A DNA stretch of 64,000 bases, from positions 124,001 through 188,000 of the forward strand of contig NZ_LVJI01000048.1 in the NCBI RefSeq assembly GCF_001637225.1, in the 5' to 3' direction. Made by a program: the position numbers and the translations under genes. Source of the DNA: Paenibacillus antarcticus (GTDB lineage: Bacteria; Bacillota; Bacilli; Paenibacillales; Paenibacillaceae). Below the pieces are notes generated by a model, which had not been told where the DNA came from, did not search any database, and worked only from the letters and a program-made list of their open reading frames with translations. This document shows, piece by piece, positions 51,381-60,692 of this stretch; positions within the stretch are counted from its first letter, which is position 1; each line of letters starts with the position of its first letter.

Positions 51381-52550
51381 TCATAGCACCTGCTTCATTT
51401 GATAGCTTGTATTCAACGAATTTATGTAACCCTTCAATACCTCTTTATGATCGTAGTGGGTGCGTATGAATCCCTGCGATGACTCTAGTAGTGTTCTCGC
51501 TCTTTCGGGATGATCGAACAATAGCTTAATTCTGCCATAGAACTCCTCGGGACTATCCGCGACCATAATGTGCTCGTTATCCACAAGCCCAGTACCCTCG
51601 TATCCGATGGAAGTTGAGATGACTGGCAATCCATTCTGAATGGCTTCGATCGTCTTTAATTTCACACCCGCTCCGTTTCGCATCGGATTAACAAATAGAT
51701 AACCCTGTTTGTAAATATCGTCCAGACTCTCTGGTGTGTCATGTACGATGACATTCGTCAAATCGTAAGAATCGAGCCAACTCAAGCTTTGCTTCCTACT
51801 ATTCCCTGCCACAATAAATTTGTAATCTGGCTCTTTCAACATCAAAGGATGAATATGCTCCAGATACCACACAATTGCTTCTCTATTATTTGGCATGAAG
51901 AGTGATCCGATAAATACAACATGTTTACTCTCAAATGTACTCTCAAGAAAGGTTTCCTTGGTGATCGGAGGCGGTAAAAACAAGCTATGGGTTGTAGGAT
52001 GAAGTCTATGGAAGATTTCAAATTCATTATTCGAAATAAATAAGTACTTATCAACCTTCTTCCGCATCTTCTTCTGTAATATCGTGAACTTGCTGCTCTC
52101 CATGTGATAATACAACTTATGAATGACATTATGGGTACTTCTAGCTAACGCCTTGAAGTATACCGCTTCATCATTATGAACTCGTAAAATAACGTTCGCG
52201 TGTTTAACTAGCGGATTATTTAGGATGGGATAGACATAGTCTCCTTCCAGCAATACATAGTCATAATCCTCGTCGATGTTCACGTGTCTTAACTCGTTAC
52301 GCGATTGTACCTGCATGGGAACCACATGTAACATATCCGTAAGCTTACTTCTCCGATCACACAGCTTTATATCTTCAACATAGCGGTATACCACTTTCAT
52401 ATCCGAAGGTGTTGGCATTTGTTTCCCGCAAACGACGAGATGGATCGTCCATCCAAGTTCGGCTAACACCTTAATGCGGCCCCACGTATCGACCCTGCCG
52501 CCATGATCGGCGGGATAAGGAAAATCACTGCACACAACAAGCATTTTCAT
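51381..52550 (-). CDS. GT4 family glycosyltransferase
   Basis: A 389-residue protein: LVVCSDFPYPADHGGRVDTWG at the start, HVVFIGSLFMPNNREAIVWY in the hinge and YLFVNPMRNGAGVKLKTIEAI in the C-terminal domain, a variant often found in GT4 enzymes related to ExoA/WsaF-like capsule transferases. Its ATG overlaps the stop of the polymerase gene (four bases), so the two are coupled. Sugar unknown. Confidence 0.87.
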   Translation of the reverse strand: MKMLVVCSDFPYPADHGGRVDTWGRIKVLAELGWTIHLVVCGKQMPTPSDMKVVYRYVEDIKLCDRRSKLTDMLHVVPMQVQSRNELRHVNIDEDYDYVLLEGDYVYPILNNPLVKHANVILRVHNDEAVYFKALARSTHNVIHKLYYHMESSKFTILQKKMRKKVDKYLFISNNEFEIFHRLHPTTHSLFLPPPITKETFLESTFESKHVVFIGSLFMPNNREAIVWYLEHIHPLMLKEPDYKFIVAGNSRKQSLSWLDSYDLTNVIVHDTPESLDDIYKQGYLFVNPMRNGAGVKLKTIEAIQNGLPVISTSIGYEGTGLVDNEHIMVADSPEEFYGRIKLLFDHPERARTLLESSQGFIRTHYDHKEVLKGYINSLNTSYQMKQVL

Positions 52551-53977
52551 TTAGAAACCCCCGACATATTGGATTGGTTTATTTCGTTCTTCCCTAGAAA
52601 AGTACTGATAAATGCGAACAACAGCCAAATCTCATATTTAATCTCAAGTGCCACAAATAGCAACGAGAATAGCATGCAAACAAGTGCCAAAAACAAAATG
52701 ATGCTCGATTTCACTTTCACAATCAAATTTTTGGCTACCAGATAAAAGAAAACAACTGAGAATATCCCGCCAAACATAAACCATTGGAAGAATCCCGATT
52801 TGACACCCAAATTTTTATCCGAGTTCGAGTATTGAAGCAACTCTCCCGTATTAATCTGGCTGATCCCAAAAATATTGTAATAGAAATGAGACATGAAGGT
52901 GATCGAGTCGTTCAAATAGTCATCGAAATACATTAAATAGGCTCCGGTACCTACCCCCAGCGGATGGTGAAAGACCGTAATAATAGCGATGATTATCGTT
53001 CCCATCCTCGTATATGACGAGGTATAGTTCTCCATATCGTTACTAAACGAGCTGATCAACCCTGCTGAGAAATACGCAATAAACATATACATGACTAAGA
53101 CAACACCAATAAGGACAATGAAATTCCTCTTTTTTCTGAAATCAAGAAATTTAATTATCGTCACGACTAACGTCAATAAACATACGATTAGGAACCCCTT
53201 TGATCCTGTAACGGACAGATAGAACAGAAAAAATCCAGCTGTATATACGTTAGATAGAATCCTTGCGAAGCGATTTAAGTATCTACTCAAATACACCAGT
53301 ATCGAAGAATACACGACGATAATGGACCCCGTCGTACTGCTTTCCGAAGTAAGTAGTCTCACCCTCCAATAGGGATTGCTACTCGAATGCAAGAACGTTA
53401 ATGCATTGGGCATGGTAACCAATTCCACAATCATAATCACTAACAAGAGACTCATCACCGTAAGGAAACAACCATACAGGAGTTTAAAGCTTTTTATTTT
53501 TGAGAACACGAGCTGCATATGCCTGATATACAGCAGAATTAATGCGAAATAAATTAAGACCTTGATCCCTTTGCCAAGCAGGCTCTCAGACCAGAAGCTG
53601 TAACTCCCCTGCATGAATTGAACGAGAATGTATCCCAAACTTACAAAAGTTAAATAAACAATAAACGCGAACAAGTACTTCTGTAATTTTGATACCACCA
53701 TCAACTTCTTATATTTAGACAGCATCGCAATCTCACAAAATATAAAGAGAGGAAGCAGCAATATAACAGGAGATCTGCCTATCTCACCTATCGTATTAAC
53801 AAGAGGGAAATCCTGATAGACGGTCAGCACCAGCAAGATACTGAGATAAAGAGCCAAAAAGAAACTTTCCTTACCTGGCTTCTTTCCAGCTATTTCGTCA
53901 TTTAACGTATGATTGCTATGTAAGCTTACGTTCATCATCTCTTTCATCCCCGTAAATCTAGACATATTTTTTGACAA
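52547..53977 (-). CDS. Wzy-type polysaccharide polymerase
   Basis: A 476-residue membrane protein with about 11-12 helices and a large extracellular loop (about 340-385; DDYLNDSITFMSHFYYN), and the family region GTGAYLMYFDD. It is typical of O-antigen ligase/Wzy proteins, which polymerise lipid-linked repeats outside the membrane. The frame opens with a TTG (53977) inside the previous GT4 gene; ATG codons at MSRFTGM or MMNVSLH are alternatives. Confidence 0.82.
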   Translation of the reverse strand: MSKNMSRFTGMKEMMNVSLHSNHTLNDEIAGKKPGKESFFLALYLSILLVLTVYQDFPLVNTIGEIGRSPVILLLPLFIFCEIAMLSKYKKLMVVSKLQKYLFAFIVYLTFVSLGYILVQFMQGSYSFWSESLLGKGIKVLIYFALILLYIRHMQLVFSKIKSFKLLYGCFLTVMSLLLVIMIVELVTMPNALTFLHSSSNPYWRVRLLTSESSTTGSIIVVYSSILVYLSRYLNRFARILSNVYTAGFFLFYLSVTGSKGFLIVCLLTLVVTIIKFLDFRKKRNFIVLIGVVLVMYMFIAYFSAGLISSFSNDMENYTSSYTRMGTIIIAIITVFHHPLGVGTGAYLMYFDDYLNDSITFMSHFYYNIFGISQINTGELLQYSNSDKNLGVKSGFFQWFMFGGIFSVVFFYLVAKNLIVKVKSSIILFLALVCMLFSLLFVALEIKYEIWLLFAFISTFLGKNEINQSNMSGVSK

Positions 53978-55073
53978 TTACAGAATATCGACCACCTTGT
54001 TTCTTCAAGGCATCCTCATATAGTCTTACGATCTGCTGGTTCATTTTATCTGAATGGAATTTCTCATAAAAGATCTTCTCACCGATCTCTCCCATCCGTT
54101 CAAGCTTCTCCTTACTTAGCCCATGAATAATGTTGACCAGCTGTACCTTGTTATCGAAATCAAAGATATATCCATTGACTCCATGTTGAATAATCTCCGG
54201 AAGTGCACCACGATTACTTGCTATAACAGGCTTCTTATTCCGTAAAGCCTCGATCGCAACGATACCGAAGCCTTCCCAACGTGAAGGAACGATCACAGCA
54301 TCGCATGCTTTCATATAACGATCGATTTCCGAATTGTCCACCCAGCCGATTTTGACTGCATTGCTTGGATAAGCGTATTCGAATTCCTTCAATACGGTAT
54401 CGCCTACTAAATAGAGATTAACATCCGCGAATGGATTCTCGTTAAACACCTCGAGCAGCAAGTCAAAACCTTTTTGCCGGTCGAAGCGACCTACATAAAG
54501 TAGATTAATCTTATCCTTCTGTACATCGAAAGGTACTGCATTCGAAGGTGGAGCATCTGATACTCCGTTATACACAACCACTGACTTCTTAGAAGACAAA
54601 CCGTAGTTCATCGACATCTGGTATTCATGCTTTGATATGTTAATGATGAAATCTGTACGTAGCGATAACAATTTCTCTATGCCTGCGAATATCCTTTTTT
54701 TCCACGACTGCGTGTCCATAAGAAAAGCCCAACCATGTGCACAATAAATGACTACAGGTCGTTTCCTCTTGAAAAAAAGTAATGTCCGCAGGAAAAAACC
54801 TGCGAACGTTCCATGGATATGTACAATATCTGGATTAATCTCTTTCATCTTCTTATGAATCGATCGCATCGCTTTAAAGAAGTATTTAGGGCTCCTTTTA
54901 TAAGGGTACAAATGTAAGCGATCAGGGCTAATTTGTAATGAATGACGGTTTGAGTTCTGCTCGGATGCCATGAGATAAATATCATGATTCACCGATTGGT
55001 ACTGTAATACTTCATTAAGATGGGTTTCAATACCACCCTTAGTAAACTCTGAAATATGAAGGACCTTAACCAT
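53958..55073 (-). CDS. GT4 family glycosyltransferase, EpsF/CapM-like
   Basis: A 371-residue GT-B enzyme: VLHISEFTKGGIETHLNEVL, NPDIVHIHGTFAGFFLRT, the hinge INLLYVGRFDRQKGFDLLLE and the donor motif VPSRWEGFGIVAIEALRNKKP. It strongly resembles second-sugar transferases of capsule loci. It comes right after the initiating sugar transferase gene, which fits addition of the second sugar. Confidence 0.9.
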   Translation of the reverse strand: MVKVLHISEFTKGGIETHLNEVLQYQSVNHDIYLMASEQNSNRHSLQISPDRLHLYPYKRSPKYFFKAMRSIHKKMKEINPDIVHIHGTFAGFFLRTLLFFKRKRPVVIYCAHGWAFLMDTQSWKKRIFAGIEKLLSLRTDFIINISKHEYQMSMNYGLSSKKSVVVYNGVSDAPPSNAVPFDVQKDKINLLYVGRFDRQKGFDLLLEVFNENPFADVNLYLVGDTVLKEFEYAYPSNAVKIGWVDNSEIDRYMKACDAVIVPSRWEGFGIVAIEALRNKKPVIASNRGALPEIIQHGVNGYIFDFDNKVQLVNIIHGLSKEKLERMGEIGEKIFYEKFHSDKMNQQIVRLYEDALKKQGGRYSVIVKKYV

Positions 55074-55093
55074 AATTACCCTCCATCTCTAAG

Positions 55094-55783
55094 TTAAAAT
55101 GCGTCCTTGGATCCAACCATAGCCTTTACCGTTCTCAACATAATTCGAATATCGAATATAATGCATTTTTTCTCAATATAAGCGATGTCGAGCTCAACCA
55201 TTTGTTTGAAATCCAGATTGTTTCTACCACTAACCTGCCATAATCCTGTACAACCTGGTGTGACGGCTAAACGTTTCTTATCATGCTTCGTATATACCGC
55301 AACTTCTCTAGTAAGAGGTGGTCTGGGCCCTACCAAGGACATTTCGCCTCGGAGCACATTAAATAATTGCGGAAGCTCATCAATACTTGTTTTCCGAATA
55401 AACTTCCCAACTTTGGTTACGCGTGGGTCGTCTCTCATTTTGAACATAGCACCACTAATCTCGTTCTGATCAAGTAGATCTTTTAACTTATCTTCAGCAT
55501 TGGTATACATAGAACGGAGCTTATACATCCGAAATAGTCTCTCATTCTTGCCCACTCTTGTCTGATAGAAAATGACCGACCCTGATGGATCCTCTAATTT
55601 AATGAGGATAGCGACTAAGGCAAGCAACGGACTTAATAGAATCAATCCAGCAAGTGAACCAAAGATATCAAGGGTACGCTTAAACACTAAATAGAGGTTG
55701 AACCTTTCTTCCTTAGCCCGTGTATTCGAATAGTAATCCGAAATGCCAATGACTGCTTCTTCCCGATATTGTGAATATCTCAT
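55094..55783 (-). CDS. Undecaprenyl-phosphate sugar phosphotransferase (initiating enzyme)
   Basis: A 229-residue protein with the bacterial sugar transferase domain: one re-entrant hydrophobic segment (TLDIFGSLAGLILLSPLLAL), FYQTRVGKNERLFRMYKLRSM, the catalytic Asp-Glu in RKTSIDELPQLFNVLRGEMS, and GPRPPLTREV with LAVTPGCTGLWQVSGRN. This is the short, EpsL/WcaJ-C-like form that moves a hexose 1-phosphate onto the lipid carrier and starts each repeat unit. It sits between galU (two-base gap) and the first GT4. Confidence 0.92.
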   Translation of the reverse strand: MRYSQYREEAVIGISDYYSNTRAKEERFNLYLVFKRTLDIFGSLAGLILLSPLLALVAILIKLEDPSGSVIFYQTRVGKNERLFRMYKLRSMYTNAEDKLKDLLDQNEISGAMFKMRDDPRVTKVGKFIRKTSIDELPQLFNVLRGEMSLVGPRPPLTREVAVYTKHDKKRLAVTPGCTGLWQVSGRNNLDFKQMVELDIAYIEKKCIIFDIRIMLRTVKAMVGSKDAF

Positions 55784-55785
55784 CC

Positions 55786-56688
55786 TTAATTCATCCTTCC
55801 CGCAATTAATTCTTTGCCAAGCTCACGCTTCATCATTTCCTCAATTCCAGCCATAAGCTGGTATCGAAGTTCATTGTTCCGCAGAGCGAAGTCAAGTGTA
55901 GTCATAATAAAACCGAGCTTCTCTCCCACATCATAACGAGTCCCTTGGAAATCATAGGCATAAACACCTTTATCCTCGTTTAGCCGCTGAATCGCATCCG
56001 TAAGTTGGATTTCTCCGCCTGCGCCAAGCTCATGTCTTCCCAAATATTCAAATATATCAGGTGTCAGGACATATCTGCCCATAATAGCTAGATTGGAAGG
56101 AGCTTGTCCCTGAGGTGGCTTCTCCACAAAACGATTAACTTGATACAGATTATCTATTCTTTCACCTGGATCTACGATACCGTAACGATGTGTCTGATCC
56201 GCGCCTACCGTCTGAACACCAATGACCGAACGTCCGGTACGTTCGTACTGCTCGATCAGCTGTCTCGTACATGGAACATCTGCTTCGACGATATCATCAC
56301 CAAGTAGAACAGCGAATGGTTCGTTTCCGATAAAATTACGAGCACACCATACAGCATGTCCAAGACCTTTGGCCTCTTTTTGCCTAATATAATGAAGATT
56401 AACATTTGAAGATTTCCGAACCTTCTCCAAGATTTCGAGCTTTCCCTTTTCTTGTAAAATATGTTCTAGCTCGAATGCGATATCAAAATGGTCTTCTATC
56501 GCCCGTTTCCCTTTACCTGTTACCACGATGATGTCTTCAACGCCAGATTCAATAGCTTCCTCCACGATATACTGGATGGTTGGCTTATCGACAATGGGAA
56601 GCATCTCTTTAGGCATCGCTTTAGTTGCTGGTAAAAAACGTGTGCCGAGTCCAGCGGCGGGGATAATGGCTTTTGTCACTTTTTTCAT
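55786..56688 (-). CDS. galU: UTP-glucose-1-phosphate uridylyltransferase
   Basis: A 300-residue protein with all GalU/GtaB landmarks: [86 protein letters not shown] and [10 protein letters not shown]. It makes UDP-glucose, the precursor for UDP-glucuronate through ugd. The preceding 280 bases contain a terminator and possible structured leader, so galU may start its own transcript. Confidence 0.94.
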   Translation of the reverse strand: MKKVTKAIIPAAGLGTRFLPATKAMPKEMLPIVDKPTIQYIVEEAIESGVEDIIVVTGKGKRAIEDHFDIAFELEHILQEKGKLEILEKVRKSSNVNLHYIRQKEAKGLGHAVWCARNFIGNEPFAVLLGDDIVEADVPCTRQLIEQYERTGRSVIGVQTVGADQTHRYGIVDPGERIDNLYQVNRFVEKPPQGQAPSNLAIMGRYVLTPDIFEYLGRHELGAGGEIQLTDAIQRLNEDKGVYAYDFQGTRYDVGEKLGFIMTTLDFALRNNELRYQLMAGIEEMMKRELGKELIAGRMN

Positions 56689-56745
56689 TTGAATTCACCC
56701 TATCCTATTTTTTTATTCGCATTGTACACGAGATGCTAAAAATGC

Positions 56746-56780
56746 GAGCTATGCCATCTTTGTTAGAGAAGGCATAGCTC
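56746..56780 (-). terminator. Hairpin terminator between kinase and galU genes
   Basis: GAGCTATGCC and GGCATAGCTC, a 15-base loop, then CATTTTTAG on the minus strand, about 60 bases before the galU start. It could be a terminator or a control point within the EPS locus. Confidence 0.65.
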
Positions 56781-56969
56781 GAACTTTTGAACATGAAATG
56801 GAGCTATCCTTAACATTAAATCTAGGGCATTAAACCCTTCCTCACATCACACCCTTGACGATGAACGTCTAAGGTCTATTGACCCACAGTGTGACCGAGT
56901 GCCTCCGGTGATAGAGGTGCAGGAGACATTACCTTCCTATTCAACACTTCTTATATTGGAGTCATTAGA
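56781..56969 (-). other. Possible structured leader between kinase gene and galU
   Basis: No coding frame. The region contains a run of short self-complementary segments (GACGATGAACGTC, GGTCTATTGACC, CACAGTGTG, ACCGAGTGCCTCCGGT) directly before the terminator hairpin. Such packing suggests an RNA fold, but it matches no riboswitch class I know. Confidence 0.35.
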
Positions 56970-57662
56970 CTAAGCGTCGTTTTTTTCTCCGTAATAATAA
57001 TAAGAATAGGAATCTGAATGATTTCGGTTAATATTGTTGAGAACGACACCGAGAATCTTGGCGTTTACGTGCTCAAGAGAAGCTTTTGCTTTAAGTGCAA
57101 CATCTTTTTTCACTTTCCCCGAGTCAACAACGAGTACGACACCATCGCTTTGAGTAGCAACAATTTGCGCGTCTGTTACGGACAAGATCGGCGGGGTATC
57201 GATAATGATCACATCGTACATTCCCCTTACTGTCGATAGCAGTGTAGCCATTTGTTTGGATGACAGTAGCTCTGATGGATTGGGTGGCGTAGGTCCTGCA
57301 TGAATAATCCATAGGTTCTCCGTATTAGTCGGTTGGATTACTTCGCTTAGTTCCTTCTGTTTAAATAAAATAGTCGTTAAGCCGACCCGATTAGATGTAC
57401 CAAATAAATGATGCTGTGATGGTTTCCTTAAATCCGCATCGATGAGCAGTACACGTTTATTGGATTGAGCAAATGCAACTGCCATATTGGCGCTAGTCGT
57501 ACTCTTTCCTTCACTTGGTTTGGATGAGGTGACCATAATAACTTGCAGCTTGTAATCTATCGTCGAGAATTCGATGTTTGTCCGAAGCATCCGATATCCT
57601 TCGGAAATTGGAGATTTCGGGTAACTTTCGGTAATTAGTTTTTTAGGAATCAAGCGAGACAT
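56970..57662 (-). CDS. BY-type tyrosine kinase (CpsD/YwqD)
   Basis: The 230-residue cytoplasmic kinase has Walker A VTSSKPSEGKSTTSANMAVA, Walker A' VLLIDADLRKPSQHH, Walker B VIIIDTPPILSVTDA and a C-terminal tyrosine cluster (SDSYSYYYYGE), the autophosphorylated tail. It works with the Wzz-like activator encoded just upstream (20-base overlap) and is dephosphorylated by the PHP phosphatase at 59721; cycling of the phosphate controls chain length and export. Confidence 0.93.
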   Translation of the reverse strand: MSRLIPKKLITESYPKSPISEGYRMLRTNIEFSTIDYKLQVIMVTSSKPSEGKSTTSANMAVAFAQSNKRVLLIDADLRKPSQHHLFGTSNRVGLTTILFKQKELSEVIQPTNTENLWIIHAGPTPPNPSELLSSKQMATLLSTVRGMYDVIIIDTPPILSVTDAQIVATQSDGVVLVVDSGKVKKDVALKAKASLEHVNAKILGVVLNNINRNHSDSYSYYYYGEKNDA

Positions 57663-58449
57663 TGGTATCCCCCCCAGCTGTTGGTTTTAGCGGAAATTTA
57701 TTGCCCCGATCATTGATATCACTATCTTTAAACCTCGGAATAGCAGTCAATACTGGAACCCCTAATACCAAATCGATATCTTCCTCCGTCTTGAGCGTGT
57801 CATCCAAATAATCTAACAGAAAGGAAAGACCTATCCCGAACATCAATGCCAACATGAAGGCAACGGCAATATTCATCTTAGGATTTGGGGCTATCGGACC
57901 ACGCTTTTCCTTTGGATCGGCTTTGTCCAACACAGAAACATTGTCCACCTTCATCAGTTCAGGAATTGTTTTTTGAAATACAACAGCTACAGCGTTTGCT
58001 ATATTGGCTGCCTGCTCATAGGAGTCGTCCCGGACAGAGATGGACATGACTTGCGTTTCATTCACTGAACTTACGCTTACCTTTCCAATGAGCTCACCAT
58101 ATGTAATACCAAGATTAGGATATTCTTTGACAACAATCTTCATCATGCGTGGCGTTCTGATAATTTCTTTATAGGTTTTGATAAGGCCAATCGTTGAATT
58201 TATAGATCCGAGATCTATACTCGGCAGCAACGAACTACTATCCTTATACTGATTGACAATTAATTTAGCCGAAGCTTCATATTGTGGTGTGATTAAATAA
58301 TAGGAGTAAATGCCGATCGTTTGGCAACTTACCGAGATAATCAACGCGATCAATAAAATCCTTCTTTTGACGATTAACCAATATTGTTTAAGTTCCAAAT
58401 TGCTACCTCCGTTACTAGTTAAGTCTGAATTCCTTGACAGCTTCGACAT
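57643..58449 (-). CDS. Wzz/CpsC-type chain-length and kinase-activator protein
   Basis: A 268-residue membrane protein: cytoplasmic N-terminus, first helix (RILLIALIISVSCQTIGIYSYY), an extracellular helical hairpin containing GSINSTIGLIKTYKEIIRTPRMM, the conserved proline segment KADPKEKRGPIAPNPKMN, and a second helix (MNIAVAFMLALMFGIGLSFL) followed by a cytosolic tail (DYLDDTLKTEEDIDL). It is the activating partner of the BY-kinase encoded immediately after it. A clear ribosome site is lacking before the ATG. Confidence 0.9.
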   Translation of the reverse strand: MSKLSRNSDLTSNGGSNLELKQYWLIVKRRILLIALIISVSCQTIGIYSYYLITPQYEASAKLIVNQYKDSSSLLPSIDLGSINSTIGLIKTYKEIIRTPRMMKIVVKEYPNLGITYGELIGKVSVSSVNETQVMSISVRDDSYEQAANIANAVAVVFQKTIPELMKVDNVSVLDKADPKEKRGPIAPNPKMNIAVAFMLALMFGIGLSFLLDYLDDTLKTEEDIDLVLGVPVLTAIPRFKDSDINDRGNKFPLKPTAGGDTNVSLDS

Positions 58450-58483
58450 TTTTTATATTCATTTCGAATATATATTAAATTAT

Positions 58484-58658
58484 ATTATTCAAAACGCGAC
58501 CTTTTATATATAAGTTACCCGTAGTAGCATGATGCTCTACAGATAATCATTCTTTACGAATTAATATTTATCTAGATTATTCATTTCGCGACCTTTTGGG
58601 CGTGTATAGTTCCTATAGATATCTTTCCGTAAGACTCTTATTCATTTCGACGACCTCT
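58484..58658. repeat. Three direct repeats upstream of the Wzz-like gene
   Basis: ATTATTCAAAACGCGACCTTTT (58484-58505) and ATTATTCATTTCGCGACC (58576-58597, with TTTT following) differ at three positions and are 92 bases apart. A third copy with one extra base lies at 58638-58658, in the last codons of the upstream gene. They may be regulator-binding sites or traces of tandem duplication of that gene's 3' end. Confidence 0.6.
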
Positions 58659-58933
58659 AAATTCATGAAATCCTCAACTGTTCCGCCATTTATCATGTAT
58701 TCCATCATATCTGCTGAACCGGCATTATGGCCCAATTTCCTCAACAACAGTGATAACACGCTAGCCATATCAACAGGTTCATCCCCTGGCCGGTACCCCG
58801 AGATCATAAGAATCTCAGATAACGATCTCAATTCATTGAACCCATCTTGATTTAATAGCGAAGGATCTTCGGATAGTATTTTCAAAAATTTCTTTAGCTT
58901 TTCTCGCTTCTGCTCCCGATGCGAAATATTCAT
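58613..58933 (-). CDS. Small unknown protein between phosphatase and Wzz genes, 106 aa
   Basis: GGAGGAAGTCAG precedes the ATG at 58933 (MNISHREQKREKLKK). It is hydrophilic and helical, with no membrane span or Cys pair; central segment LNQDGFNELRSLSEILMISG. I do not recognise the family. It is first in the EPS transcript after the long intergenic region and is separated from the Wzz-like gene by about 160 bases holding direct repeats. A regulatory or adaptor role is a guess from position. Confidence 0.65.
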   Translation of the reverse strand: MNISHREQKREKLKKFLKILSEDPSLLNQDGFNELRSLSEILMISGYRPGDEPVDMASVLSLLLRKLGHNAGSADMMEYMINGGTVEDFMNLEVVEMNKSLTERYL

Positions 58934-59462
58934 CTGACTTCCTCCATTCGTCAAGTTATGCGTTCATTTAGATTGAATAATGGAGATTCACTATTCTGTT
59001 CGACCCATCTTGATGTCACGAACCCGAATTATCACAACTTTATAAACAACTTTTGTAAGGATGATGCCAGTTTTTCTTACTCCGTGATTAATAGTATGCC
59101 ATAGATCCTAATATTTCTTGAGGGAATAAAGACATGGTCACGGGTTCCTAATTTATGTAGATAATCTAACATCATTTTCATTTTCAGGTACTAAAACGGC
59201 TCATTTTTTAAAATAAATACGCATTATGTGATTTAGTAAGGTTTAGATTATCAGTTTCATTGTTATAACACTAGAAATGCTCTTCCGCCCTTTTTAGATA
59301 AGGATTTCTTCTACAAATTTGACAGGTCTGAACTTGGATGAATGTAGAAATTCAAGCTAATTTCATACCGAATTAGGGACTATAGACTAGCGTCCTACAA
59401 AAACAGGACAAAAACAATTTTCGACATGTTTTGCAACAGTTCATTTATCAAAAATAGATTTT
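58934..59462. other. Long upstream region of EPS locus, no gene seen
   Basis: More than 500 AT-rich bases before the first EPS gene. No ORF with a ribosome site was recognised. Size and position suggest promoters or an untranslated leader; a poor promoter-like pair (TTACAA, GATAAT) occurs near 59029-59058 on the minus strand. Confidence 0.4.
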
Positions 59463-59476
59463 TGTAAGCGCTTTAA
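59463..59476 (-). promoter_or_regulatory. cre-like site upstream of EPS locus
   Basis: TGTAAGCGCTTTAA matches the CcpA operator consensus. It lies just after the terminator of the phosphatase gene and about 530 bases before the first EPS gene, so it may tie EPS expression to sugar supply. Confidence 0.45.
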
Positions 59477-59497
59477 TATCTTATAAAACAAAAAAAC

Positions 59498-59535
59498 ACC
59501 CAAGCGAATCCCTAAAATCACGGATATACTTGGGT
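59498..59535 (-). terminator. Terminator after PHP phosphatase gene
   Basis: ACCCAAG (59498-59504) pairs with CTTGGGT (59529-59535), with an extra inner ATCC/GGAT pair. On the minus strand it is followed by GTTTTTTTGTTTT. It separates the phosphatase gene from the EPS operon although both serve the same pathway. Confidence 0.75.
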
Positions 59536-59720
59536 TACAAACCATATAATGTATGCATTTTCATGTTCTTTTGAAGTATGTAAATCACAAATCAGGACTA
59601 TTCATAAGAAATCAGGCTAAATTTCCAACTTCAGTAATACTCACCCGATAACCCCAAACTCGTTACTCTGTTCCCAATTTAGTACTTTAAAGGGGTGAAC
59701 ATCGACCTACAACCAAGCTA

Positions 59721-60506
59721 TTAATTTCGGAAATAGGAACCTAACCGATGCAATACGCCCCACGAAGAAGCCTCAGCTTCGACAGGTTTACTCCCAAAAG
59801 GACTGTCATCTAAAACACACGCTGAATTATTTAAAAAATAATTTTCCCACTGTTTCCCCATGCGTTCACCTATTACCTCGTAAGCTTCGCGAAGTCGAAA
59901 TCCTCTACGTTCCATATCATGGGCATCTGACGAGACGATATGAATGAGACCACTTTTGCAAAGAAACCAAGCCATTTTCTCAATTCGTCTACCAAAACCA
60001 CCAAGTAATGAATGCGTTGTAACCTGTGCAAAAGCGCCTCTCTCGATCAGTTCGGCCAAACGTTCCGGATGTTTCATTATTTCCGCATTCCGTTCAGGAT
60101 GAGCAATAATGACCTTTAATTTCAATATATTTAGCTCATGAAGCAATTCATATATTTCGGTAGGTATTCGAGTGGACGGCAACTCTAGCAACACATAACT
60201 TGAATTCGCTAGTGGAAGCAATTCTTTTCTAAACCAAGACTCAAGCCAATCATGATGCCACCGAATTTCCTGCCCAGAATGAATTGTAATAGGTACCCCT
60301 TCCTCTATCAACTTTTCGTTAATATGATGGGTGTACTCTAACACTTCGACTGCTGCATTATTATATCTCCCATTCGCATGATGAGGTGTTGCAATCAACG
60401 TCGTTATACCCTCTGCAACAGCTGCCCTAGCCATATTTAAAGTATCATTCCAATCTGCAGCTCCATCATCGATCCCAGGCAGTATATGTGTATGAATATC
60501 AATCAT
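59721..60506 (-). CDS. PHP-type protein tyrosine phosphatase (CpsB/YwqE)
   Basis: A 261-residue manganese-dependent phosphatase: MIDIHTHILPGIDDGA at the N-terminus, IATPHHANGRYNN, HSGQEIRWH, VIIAHPERNAEI and VSSDAHDMERRGFRL, i.e. all metal-ligand motifs of the PHP fold. It removes phosphate from the BY-kinase tail encoded at 56970 and so helps set polymer length. Alone between two terminators, transcribed in the same direction as the EPS genes. Confidence 0.93.
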   Translation of the reverse strand: MIDIHTHILPGIDDGAADWNDTLNMARAAVAEGITTLIATPHHANGRYNNAAVEVLEYTHHINEKLIEEGVPITIHSGQEIRWHHDWLESWFRKELLPLANSSYVLLELPSTRIPTEIYELLHELNILKLKVIIAHPERNAEIMKHPERLAELIERGAFAQVTTHSLLGGFGRRIEKMAWFLCKSGLIHIVSSDAHDMERRGFRLREAYEVIGERMGKQWENYFLNNSACVLDDSPFGSKPVEAEASSWGVLHRLGSYFRN

Positions 60507-60585
60507 CTTGTTTTCACTTCCCAGAAGATATATTCAACTTACCAAAGGTAAGCTTCTGCTTATTCTATCATACGGCCTAAATAAA

Positions 60586-60621
60586 AACAGTAGACCAAGA
60601 TGATCATCTTGGTCTACTGTT
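60586..60621 (-). terminator. Terminator after AraC-type regulator
   Basis: A 36-base perfect palindrome (AACAGTAGACCAAGATGA and complement) followed by TTTTTATTT on the minus strand, about 70 bases past the regulator stop. Confidence 0.8.
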
Positions 60622-60692
60622 GTCATTCTCACAAGGAGCCTTCCTAGAACCCTAGTTCTGAGTTTATCTTAACTCGTTCATGGATACACGAT

